DNA from: Pelargonium tetragonum | Taxonomy: Eukaryota; Streptophyta; Magnoliopsida; Geraniales; Geraniaceae | Length of the DNA: 64,000 nucleotides | Assembly: GCA_036897445.1 (NCBI GenBank) | Contig: JAYMTL010000105.1 | Coordinates: forward strand, 1-64,000 | Direction of reading: 5' to 3' | Part shown: positions 53,539 to 64,000 of the stretch, one piece after another | Position numbering within the stretch: the first letter of the stretch is position 1 | How the letters are laid out: every line of letters begins with the position of its first letter | Notes under the pieces: generated by a model | What the model was told of the DNA's origin: nothing | Seen by the model: only the letters and a program-made list of their open reading frames with translations | Databases searched by the model: none | Position numbers and translations under genes: made by a program

Positions 53539-56500
53539 CAAAATAAAAATAAGGGTTTCCTTTTCCTTGTTGAGGTATATAAAGAAGAAAACTTTGTAAT
53601 GAAATAGAATCCAAATTAACTAGTTTTTATATACGTAATTCTTTCCAATTTCCTCTTGGGGATACAACCCTGCAATACAAGTTTATAGAGACATACGCCC
53701 TTAACCGAGTAGATTTCCAAAAAAGTACTACTATTTCCTAGAGTCAAACCTCTTTAGTAATTTAGTTAACTCTTTAAAGGAATAAGTAAATCTTACAATT
53801 AAAGAAACCAGCTTACTTCAAAGAAGCCCTTGCTTAAATGTATTACTATAGCTTAAGCTTAGCCCGGTCCCCTCTTTACCAAACTTAAATTCAAAATTGA
53901 ACTGTAGTGTATTCTGAGCAGAGTGTTCCTTAAACTGTGATTCCACAAATTCGATATTGAAATGATCATTATTAGGTTTTGTACCTATAGTTATAAACTT
54001 CTTGTCTACAATGAAATTGACTAAGTGAGATCCGATTGCATTTTTGTGTTTAGAGAACATTACCTTGCTTAATATGAGATTGACACCTAACATTTCGATC
54101 TAACTCTTTCCAATTAAAGTAGAAACTCGAACTCTAATCTCGGTACTGAAGACCTCACCTAGTGGTATTTTGTATTATGATTGCCTCTAAAATCAAAGTC
54201 ATGGTTTCATTCTCTATCGCAACTTGCGAATTTCTTGGAAAGAGACACACAAAGCTTCTAATACGACAAGACGGGCCCCTATCTGGATATTAGAAATCCC
54301 AGTACTTGAGAATTGCTTTTTTTAACCCGGTGGCTGTCTCTTACCGAAAAGGCCCAGCAAAGGCTCCTTATATCATATGTTGCTGTAATCCTACTTTACT
54401 TTTTAGTAGTATGAGGCATTCTCTATTATATAACTACAGTATATACCCTTTTTTATTGGCATTGGAAAACCTTGACTAGACGGCCGGGCCCTAAGACCTC
54501 TGTACTAGAACTACAAAAGGAATAGAAAGAATTATGGGGTCTATTAATGAGTAAACGCAGGAACTCTTATAATATCAGAATCGCAACAATGGTAGCACAA
54601 AGCTCTTACTTTTATTACTAATTCTAAAAACCTCCTACTAGAAAGTGATCCGCTTTTAGAAGAGAAAGAAAATTCTACAGAACCCAACAGCAAGGTATGC
54701 AACTACCATACCCCTTTTATTAACAAAGAAAAGATCAATCCACATCCTTAAAGTACAAACTTACGGGATACACTAACTCGTGTTAAAGTGTACACCAGCG
54801 TCCGTAGAGTGGGCAGAGTAGGTTTTAGTATCGTTCTAATGAGTCTAGATTTGCTAAGTCCTTTTAGAAAGTCATTTATCTTGAACCTTTACATGCTGAT
54901 TCCGGGAACCTTTCTTTGTTTACCACTTCGCTACATTTCACGGAAAAGAACTGCTTTCTACTATAACCAGAGTCATAAAAACAGAACTCATCTTTACTAC
55001 TAAACTACATTTGAAAGGATGAGCTATTTCTAAATAATTTCAATCCAAGCTAAGGCTTGCCTTTATCGATAGTTTAGCTGCTCTGTATGTCAAGTTAGTG
55101 CTTTTCTACGAAGCTTTTGGAGTCGCTATTTACTATATAATTAATGTTAAATTTCTTGTATGTATTAGCTACAGAGGCAGTAAGAGAAATCCCTTTCTAG
55201 TTTAGGCATTTGCTCTTAGACCTAGGTTAACCCATTTTTTGTTAAAAGTATAAAAGCAGGAAACCCTAAGTACACAAAGTCTTCTTAACAATCCTCTCTA
55301 TTCTATTTTACTATCCCAGAACCTTACAAAACTACTAGAACCCCTTTTACTGTAACTCCTTTGACTTCTCCTTGATTGATTAGATTCTTGCTTGCTAGGA
55401 TTTCTTACCTATCTTTGTTTAGGATTCCCTTTGCTAATCTCTAGTAGATGTTGGTTAAATCAAGTATCTGGAGCCCTTATAACTAACCGGAGAATCTTAA
55501 CTTAAAAAATAAGAAAAGTAGCCAGCATCCACAAGAAGGGTTTAATGATATTTCATTGTAAGATAGTTTACAGATTCTAGGTACTTCTTTAGACTTAAAA
55601 ACGAACTCCTGTATTTACTGTATGAGATACTAACCCTTGATACATGGATACGAGTCCAGATAGCATGTTCGCTTAGTATAACTTTTAGTAGATATTCTCT
55701 TAGGAGGAGGTGCTTAGCACTTAAAGAACTTACCTAACTTTATCATAACTTAGCATCTTGTATCTACTGAGTTTGTCTTGAGTAAAGATTATATACTTTA
55801 TATAACCTCTACGTAGTATAGGAGCTAAAACCCTGTTACGGGTCAGGGGAAATCGCAGGTTTTTAGGATAACAAAAGTGATGTAGAACGTTGAAGGGATT
55901 CTATTGACTATTTGCTTTACTTTAATAGCACGTAGGGCCTCTCTTTTTCTTTAACGAAGCTCCACTACACTCCTTGCTTCTAACCTGAAGAGTGATTTTT
56001 AATAATTAAATTTCTTATTTTTGTTTTGGATACGGGTTTATAATAAAAATCAAGGTTAATTTAATAGGGAAAAATTCTTCTAATATCCTTACCTCTGAAT
56101 CCGGAGATCTTACTGAAGAAAAAAGTAAATCGAACCTAGAGGGCTCCTGTTATATTGATTACAAGGGTTCCTAAGCTGTGTTTTTATTAACTATACCTAT
56201 ATACAGAGAAGGGCGGCATCTAATAGCAAAGAGGGGTAACATAAAGGCTAAACCTAAGACTTAAATTACTTTTAAAATCCAGTAGATAGAGGGAAGTCCC
56301 CTTTATCCCATATTATATCTGTTGTTATATACACTGTAAAAGCTCTTATATACAAATTAGCTTTTTTTTGTTATTCTATTATTTATAGTCCCTTAAAACT
56401 TAACTATGTTAAGATAAAAACTAAAGAATTTTGATTCCAATTAGGAGACAAGCTTACTTTTGCTATACTAAATATAAGAAGTTCCTTTTACCCACCCCCC

Positions 56501-59500
56501 TTTTTATTCTGAGAAATTACTTAATTATAGGCTTTAAATCTTATAAAAACCCGATTATTCCATTACTAATTACTATAACAGGATTAGAATCCCCACGATA
56601 AGAGCTCAAGAGAAAGGAAATGTGCTTTAAATCCCAGGAGACTTTTTCTTAAGCATCTAAAAAAAACTTAAGGAGGGGGCACTGCTTGCTGCTAAAGGAT
56701 TAGTAAGAGGTTCGTTTCTAAGAAAGATTAATTTAATAAGATTAATACAAAAAGGGTCTCAATTTGTAAAATAAGGTAGTATCCGCTAGGGATTTTGAAT
56801 ACACGAATCCTCTTTTGATTTTAAGCAAGCTAATGCGCGGGGAGAAAGAGCCATTATGATATATAGACGGGATTCTACTTTATTTCCGGGGCTTTGTATT
56901 AAACAATACCTTTTTATTAAGGTTGGTTTTTTAAAAATTCACTGTGTTAGGGGTAGGTATTTAAAACCTGACGATAAGCTGGGGTTGTAGAGAAAAACCC
57001 TTTTCTATACCTCGAGGAGTTTTCTCTTGTAGAAGGGAATCCCCGGGCTTAAAATTCCTAGATTCCTTTGTTTGGGAAATGACTTATTCTGTGTGTGTAA
57101 GTTGACTGTGTCATTACTTAAGGATAAAGAAACCTTATAAAAGGCGGAATAGAAGAATATTTAATAGTTCGGACCGCTAGAAATAATTACGAAAGATGAT
57201 ATTACAGATAAAGACATTCTGCAAAAGAAAGATTATAGGTGGGATCCACAAATATTTGAGCACTCCCGAGCGGTTAGCTTTTCATGAAGGGGCTTTAACG
57301 AATCCCTTGGTAGAGCATTAGGCTTTCCTAGTTTTTCTTTGTTAGGGTTTCTTACTAGGTAAAGTAAACTAACGGAAAGCTGGTATTATCCTAGACTTGC
57401 GTTCATGAGAATCCAATGGGGTATACAAGGTGGTTCTTTTTGGCCGTAAAAACGGATAAAACATAGATAGATAGAAAGTAGACGTAAACTTAATTGCTAT
57501 AAGACTGAACTAGGATCTTTAGTCGTGCAAGAGCATTTATTGGATGGGGTTTCCATCTGGACTTTCCTTGTTAGGATCCTGATAAAAAAAGATTTACTAG
57601 CAATTGTGAGTGTATTATATCCATAGCTAATGCCTTTTTTTAGTTATAGCATACGGTAGTAAGAGGTTTTTTATAGTTTTATAGGTTGCTGTACTTACTT
57701 CATATTATTTTGTTACCTTTTTAGTTTCTTGACTAGGTACAAAACGCTTTCAAAACACGGAAACTGTAATATCAGCAATAGAAAAGCATTCCCTATACCG
57801 GGGAAGTCTAATACATAGCGGGGAGATTTTATTCTTACTTTAGGTTTGTTAGTATTATATGATCTTTTATGGGGGTTAGTCTCCAAGCGAGCCTCGCTCG
57901 AAAAGCTATTCTAATAAAGCTAAGACAGCGGGGAAGAAGTTAAATTAGCAGGCCCCCGTAACTAATCCCTGCTTACTTACCCCATAGCTTACGATTTTAT
58001 AAGCTACAAGAAGAGAATTTTAGTGTTCCTTTTCCATTTTCAAAAAAGCTCGTACAACAGGTAAGCCAAACTCCTTAAATAACTTATTGAAATATCCTAC
58101 TTCCCGTAGAAGGTGCCCCTTTACTCGCTTGGATTTGATTTTAGTAGCCGAGCCAAGTACCTATGAGAAGTGCGTAACTAAGTAACGGTTTTAAAGTTTA
58201 GTACTCTAAAGCCCTTAATAGGGGAACCCCTGTAATATTACTTTGAACTGCTTGGACTTTAAAATACTACCATTACAGGGTCCTAAAGGTAGTAAGGGAA
58301 TGTAACTCTTCTTGTCTAGATGTTTACTAAATTCCAAAAGCTTCTTGTATTTAAGCCGCTGTATCAAAAAAACTTTGGCTTAGACTAGAATCTACAATTC
58401 TCTAAGGAATCCCAAATTTAACTTACTTTATTCTATATTATTTAATGTCACTACTCAATTTACTTCAACATCCTTGTACAATTAAGGAATCTCTGCCTTC
58501 CAAATTCTATCAAAAAAGGATCCCTCAAGGACTCTTTTCTTTTTAAAACTCCAAAAACAAGTTAAATAAAAAGAAACTCCTATTTTAGAAAAGATAAAAA
58601 GCTAACCCTTTAATCTAAGTCTAAACTCTATAGAATAGAAAATTTTACTACAGCCCTAATTAAAATTATTAATAATGTAATCCTAAGATCTTTTAGAGGT
58701 TAAAAAATAGCATACTTAAGATTTAGTATAGGGTATGGGGTTTGACAGGGTTCTCCTAAAGTCTTTTTTCGGTTAGACCCGTTTTTTTAACTAATCTTAT
58801 TTAATAAGGTAGAATCTCTAAGTTTTTACGTGGACGATTTTACACTTACTCGAGACCTGGATAATATAAAAGTTTTAAAGTACCTGATTTCGTTACGTTA
58901 TTTTTGCAGGCTAATGCGAATTAAAATGAAAAGTCTAATTATATATTCAGGCAAGAGCACTTTATATAAATCGGAACAAAATCCATGTAAAAGAAAGAAT
59001 TTGCTTAAATAAAATTGTGGGTTGTCTGGAAAGCGTTAGCTAGTGCTTAAAAATCCCCGGGTTAGCCTTGTTTCGTAACATACTTTAGGAGACCTTTTAG
59101 TCGTTTTCGATCAAGAATACCTTTACTCCGGGTAAATATTTAGTCGAGTCCTTATAAATCCTTTTGAGAATAGATTAGGCATAACGAGCACTTCCTGCAG
59201 AAAACCCTTTGACAAATCCATAACATATCCTTGCATTTGTTCATAAATTTGAAATGAAATAAGCGGGGAATCCCCCAATAGGTTTTGCTAGAATTCTGTA
59301 TTAACAATTCAAGAAAAAAGCCCTTTTTAGTTTTAAAGGTTATAAAATCCAAGCCACTTTTCCAGTACCCTTAGAGTGCAGGGACTTCACAAAAAAGTAA
59401 AGAGCTTCTATATATAAGGTTCGTTTGGCAAGAGGCCACTTCTTTCCTATTAAATTAAAGTCCAAGACTTTCCGAGTGAACTAACTATACCCCAGGCAAA

Positions 59501-60356
59501 TGTTAAAGTTGAGTACGTAACACGGGTATCTTTTTTTCAGGATCCATTACGAAATCCTTTCCTTGTTTAAATTATGGAGTTATGGGTAATTAGAATGAAA
59601 CCGAACTTTTATCTAACGTATACTTTAAAAATTTGCCCACTTCTCTTATTGAGGATTCTCTCGGCAAAAGTCGACGTAACGGTGCAAAAAGCAGTAACTA
59701 AGTTAAATATAGAGAACCCCTTTACGAGTATCGGCTCCCGCCTTTGTATATGTATCAAAAAAGGTATACCAAACTAGTCTAAATCTTTCTTTTTAAACTT
59801 TTTTGTCAGTTTTTTTCTTAATAAGTCAGGAACAAATGCTCAAAAGCCTCCGGGAGGTATAGTAAAAAGGGGTCCACTATATGTTATTATCAACAAAAAC
59901 CGGGTTTTAACCTGTACCTTTTGTTTTGTATAGTTAGCCTGCAGTTCATTCTAAGGCCTGCTTATAAGTACTAAAAGTTTAGGTAGGAGAATAACTCTTT
60001 AATACTTTAAATAGTATATGTATAACTGGGCTAGTACAAGTAAGAAAGATTTTCTTCCTAGTTATAAAAATGCTTAGTCTTAGATATTTGCTCCGTGTTA
60101 TTCTTGCTACATTTCTCAAGTAAACCAAAAAAGGTATGCTTGTTTCATAACAGCTCCTTTAAAGCACTGAGTTCCTATATTTTATTAAAGCAAAGCGTAG
60201 TTGAGTCTTCGTCCTAGCCAAACGGGGATTTTATTATACTGCTTGTCTAATACTTTCCTTTCAAGAAATTCTCTACCCTTCGCACCTTATCCGGTCCGGA
60301 GTTTAGGATCCTATGGAAATTCACCTCTCCCTTTTTTCTAGTGAGAAAGAGGACAT
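53539..60356. other. No gene seen: AT-rich non-coding DNA
   Basis: Upstream of the minus-strand tRNA-Asn fragment no promoter or second tRNA is recognisable. A 91-codon frame at 53818-54093 (minus) starts with an ATG but has no family resemblance I can defend. The GC-rich hairpin at 57886 is the only structure marked. Confidence 0.5.
57886..57898. repeat. GC-rich hairpin AGCGAG-C-CTCGCT
   Basis: Six-base perfect arms around a single C, markedly GC-richer than the surroundings. Short, with no associated gene. Confidence 0.35.
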
Positions 60357-60438
60357 AGGCTTGGTATGAATTGAACCTACAACCGTTAAAAAGGATTTTC
60401 TGTAAAGTAAGAAACCCGCTGTCTTAACCCCCAAATCT
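60357..60438 (-). pseudogene. Degenerate tRNA-like remnant, identity unknown
   Basis: On the minus strand a T-arm-like segment has stem GTAGG, loop TTCAATT and return strand CATAC (60380-60364), pairing at four of five positions. It is followed by CAAGCCT (60363-60357). About 80 bases upstream lies AGATTTG (60438-60432), which pairs with CAAGCCT at five of seven positions, one of them a G-T wobble; the two mismatches are A-C, as transitions would leave. A segment GGTTAAGACA resembles a D loop. The middle does not fold into a normal anticodon arm: it gives only a bulged TTTCT/AGAAA hairpin with an eight-base loop. The total of 82 bases would suit a long-variable-arm tRNA (Leu, Ser, Tyr), but no anticodon can be assigned. 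The stretch ACGGTYGTAGGTTCAA is shared with the tRNA-Asn fragment 7 kb away on the same strand. It could be an old tRNA copy or chance. Confidence 0.25.
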
Positions 60439-63400
60439 ATAAACAAAATATTTTTAGCGTTGCCCCGGAATTTCCTTTTTATTCTTTTTTTTTGCTATTT
60501 GCATTTAACCTTTTGGTATCAGCTTAAATTACATAGAAGAGCTTTATTGCTTGTATCTGATGGAATTGAAGACTTAAATTCTGTATAAAACTGCCCTATA
60601 TATTCCGTCTGGAGCGTCATAGTATTTTACCCTAAGGACTGGGGCTGCTATCTTTCTTAAGGATTTCCCTTAATATTTTCTCTTTCCTTTATCTCTTGAA
60701 ATCCCAACAACCAAAGATACCTGGAAAACAGAGCCTGCCTGTTGTTAATTAACTTCCCTTTGTTAAAGTAGGGATACTGGTAAAGGACAGTCAGGGAAGT
60801 AACCCATTTTGTGTATTATTATAAGATTGATAAGGTTATTCCCTCTCGCCTTTTGCCCTATGCTTTTATCGAAAAATAGGGTAGAACCTTAGAAGTATAG
60901 GAGATACATCCTTCTTACCGACCATAGGGTACCGAGGGAGGTTAATACATTATGTATAGTACATACTTACATAGGGACCGGGACCAAAGGAAAAAACATT
61001 ACTCCCAGCCTTAAAATATCCTAAAAGACTTCCACTAAACTAAATAAAACTAAAGGACAACAAATCCATATCAATGAGAAACAATAAACATTAGTCATCC
61101 AGTAAGCTGATTTTTTTGACTTAAATTACCTTCAATTTATATGTTTTATACTCTTCTGATCTGAAGCTTCCTTAGTTAAATAATATTCTTCAAATTCCTA
61201 TCTTTACTGTACCCGGTAACACAAAAGAGGAAAGCGCCTTGCTCTTTAACACAAAAAAAGTGTCGAAGCTATTATCTATAACGTAATTTATTGCCTGTTA
61301 GGATACCCTTTAAGAGGGCGCCCTCAAAAAAATTCTATTTCATCTAGTAAATCGAATTCCCTTTTTGCTAAAGCCCTTGTTCAGGAATTCTTAACTCTTA
61401 CTATCTAGGGAATACCCAGGAGGTCTATCCCCTATTAAGCTTGCAGACTTGTCCAACATTGGGAGTTCTTATCTTGGTACAGATACAGCAAGGGCAAGCA
61501 AATCCCCTTCCGAAAACCTTATCAACTGCCTTACAACTAGAAACAGAAGAGCTATCCGTTAATAAGGCTTACTTGCTGCAGATACAAAAGTAAAACACTA
61601 ACAAAATAAATAAAGAAGGCACTCTTTTTTAAGGATAAAGACTTCTTGCTCCCTGTAGCTTATCGTTAAGGAAGATAGAAACCTTATAGGATATTGAGTA
61701 CGTCCCTGCTACCCCCCAAAGGTATCAAAGAAGGGTAACGCATAATAGTGTAATGAGTATACCGACTTACATTATAACCAACAACAAAGAAAAAACTAGA
61801 CTTAAACTAAAATTTCTCAGGAAAAAAATCTCTAACAGACCTTAAAAATGCTTACTCATATTCATAACTTGGTTCTTAAGCCGAATACCTATACCTAGAA
61901 CGGGTTTCTTAGGAGCTAGACCTGTCTTCTTAAGGGAGATACCCGTACTTATTGGATTGGAGCAGCTACTCTATTCCATGTCTTATATAGGAGTTATAGG
62001 TCCTACTATGGTATAGGTATAAAAGGGCTTCTGAGGTCAAGTTAAAGGGCAGTAAAAGGAATACAGGTCCAAACTTTTCCAAACACTACCTGAGCTTTTA
62101 TTTCCTAAACTTTCATGTTATGCCTCTCTTACACTCTAGAACTCTATATTTCCAGTGCCTCAGAATAACCTAGAATATCGAAGCTTTAAGGTTATTGACC
62201 CGTTCAGATAAAGAGCGTGACTTCCCTTTCTTGTGTTTATTGACAAGAACCCGGGGCGGGCCAAGAAGTATTAGGTATAATTACATGAAATAAGGAGCCG
62301 AATTTTAGGTTTATTAATAACTAAACCCAATTCTTATGATAAAGATCGTTACAAATAAGTATTTTAATCTTTTAATTAAGCGTCGTTAAGCTAGGCACCA
62401 GAGTTTAATAACATATAAATAATAGGGGCTAAACTCGTCACCATACTCTGCATCTTTATTCTTTGGTTATACTAATAGATAGAAAGATTCTTTACGTGCT
62501 AACTAAAAATGCTTATTCAATTGAGTTTAAAATAGACGTAAATATTAGCAAGAGTAAGCGGACTTACTGGGTATCTTCTCGATAAAGAAAATCCCCACCT
62601 TTTTTTATCAGGACAGTCAGATTCTCGAATTATTGCCTAGGAAGAGGATACTCTAAAAATCTCCGTTTCCAGTAACAAAGCAAGTGGTAAGTGTAAATAC
62701 TGAACTCCCTATCCTGTTCTGTTATGCGGAGTCTATCTAAGTGGTAAGGGCGGTAAGTAGCCCCCCTTTTACCTAAAACCCACTTTTTGCAACGTCTTGT
62801 GTGTCTCAATTTTCTGTTTCTTATGTTGAAGTTCCTAAAGAACCCTTATAGTTGGTCCCAGTATACCTTTTGCTTTATCGTCGAGAAAGGAGTTTGGCAA
62901 GTTATAAACATTTCCAGACTTTGTAACTCGGTTCCTCCACTTTAGAACTACTATATTCTTCATGGAGACCCTACTTCGATAAAGGCATACCGGATTCTTT
63001 TAGAGAAAATAAGGTTTTTCCGATTACTATCCTTTAATGACGCACCCCACTATTAATTAAGAACTTTTTAGAATATAAATTAAGTGGGTTGGGTCGAACT
63101 CCTTTAGAGATACTGGGTATCCTGCCTGCGTGTATTTATTTATCCCACTGAAAAGCCCCCGAAATTCTTTATAGGATGGGGTATAATATGTAGAAAGAGA
63201 GTATCGATTGAAACAGATTTTAAATAACTATATTTTGAATCAATAAGGAGCCTTTAAATTATGTAATATTGACTCTTTCAGCCATCGATTATAATATAAA
63301 TTCTCTTATAAGGTAAGAGCTAGAGCTTATTTAAACTTTTTTGATAAAGCTAAATGAAGTATAGACCTCTTCCTGGATCGAGTTAACGAAGTCGCAAGGA

Positions 63401-64000
63401 TTTCTTAGAAGGAGGGAATCCTATTATAATTTATATTACATATCTGGTATACCTAACTAGTCAAGATCTAAGGTGTCTGGATTCTAAGGAATTTCGTACA
63501 TAACTAAGGAAGTTTCCTGTTATTTGATTTTTGCTAAGGGATTCTGAGATATATAGAGGAGGATATCTTTATCTAAATAGGAAATAGGCCCGCTTTGACA
63601 GCTAAAATCTCTCTAGGACGAGGACTTTTCTACCCGTTGGGTTTAGGGAACTTGGTAAGGATAAAAGAGTTTGCCTAAGGTTTAAAATATGGGCTTCCTT
63701 ATTCAGGCATTTTTTTGTTTACTAAAAATAGAGCCTTTATTTATTTTATTACTGAATTTCTTGGTTAAAGCAGCCCCCTTAGGAGAATCTCTCTAGAGCT
63801 AATCTGCTTCCGGTTCCGGTAAAAACAAGAGTATGTAGAAAACTTAAGGAAAGCTTGAAGATTGTCTCTGCATTGCTATTGCTTCATTTTCTTATTCTGT
63901 TGGGAGTTCTAGTCTGGAATGGGGTATAGAAAACGAAGGCCTAAATTCCGCTTCTACTTGATGAAAAGCCTTTAAGAAAGTCCTGTTGCTATGGGGTATT
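60439..64000. other. No gene seen: AT-rich non-coding DNA
   Basis: No reading frame of 60 codons or more and no RNA gene is visible. The stretch 61440-62000 is slightly richer in C and A on the plus strand, but contains nothing identifiable. Confidence 0.5.

Noticed and set aside
53402-53614. 70-codon minus-strand frame
   Set aside because: Its middle is the translated shadow of the tRNA-Asn fragment.

Overview
This window is about 64 kb of AT-rich DNA (roughly 34-36% G+C, judged from sampled lines) with essentially no recognisable protein-coding content. With the standard or bacterial code the longest open frame is 102 codons, and the number and size of short frames are about what this base composition gives by chance. 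I see no rRNA, no group I or group II intron core, no transposase or reverse transcriptase, no CRISPR array and no long tandem satellite.

The one secure gene-like object is on the minus strand at 53480-53538. It is the first 59 nucleotides of an intron-less tRNA-Asn(GUU) with intact D and anticodon arms, cut off abruptly inside the T arm. A weaker, degenerate tRNA-like element lies on the same strand about 7 kb downstream on the map (60357-60438). An organelle- or bacterial-type tRNA in otherwise empty AT-rich DNA suggests intergenic sequence of a large, gene-poor organelle genome (mitochondrion more likely than plastid), or organelle-derived DNA in a nucleus. This is an inference of low confidence, and I cannot name an organism.

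Layout: 1-4860 featureless; 4860-6340 a distinct block with several exact short direct repeats and a TGTCAAC family; 6340-18000 featureless apart from hairpins; 18160-18560 an island ending in a G-poor strand; 18560-43900 featureless apart from short tandem duplications and hairpins; 43900-44400 a small island rich in hairpins and tandem repeats; 49230-49860 a second G-poor island with the best long hairpin; 53480-53538 the tRNA-Asn fragment; 60357-60438 the tRNA-like remnant; the rest featureless.

The most unusual property is global. TpA clearly exceeds ApT, and the trimers TAG/CTA greatly exceed ATG/CAT although they have the same base content. This is the reverse of what nearly all natural genomes show. 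It means stop-like words are favoured and start-like words avoided on both strands. Either the DNA has an unusual mutation spectrum or the record has been manipulated; the correctly oriented tRNA argues against simple reversal of the whole record.
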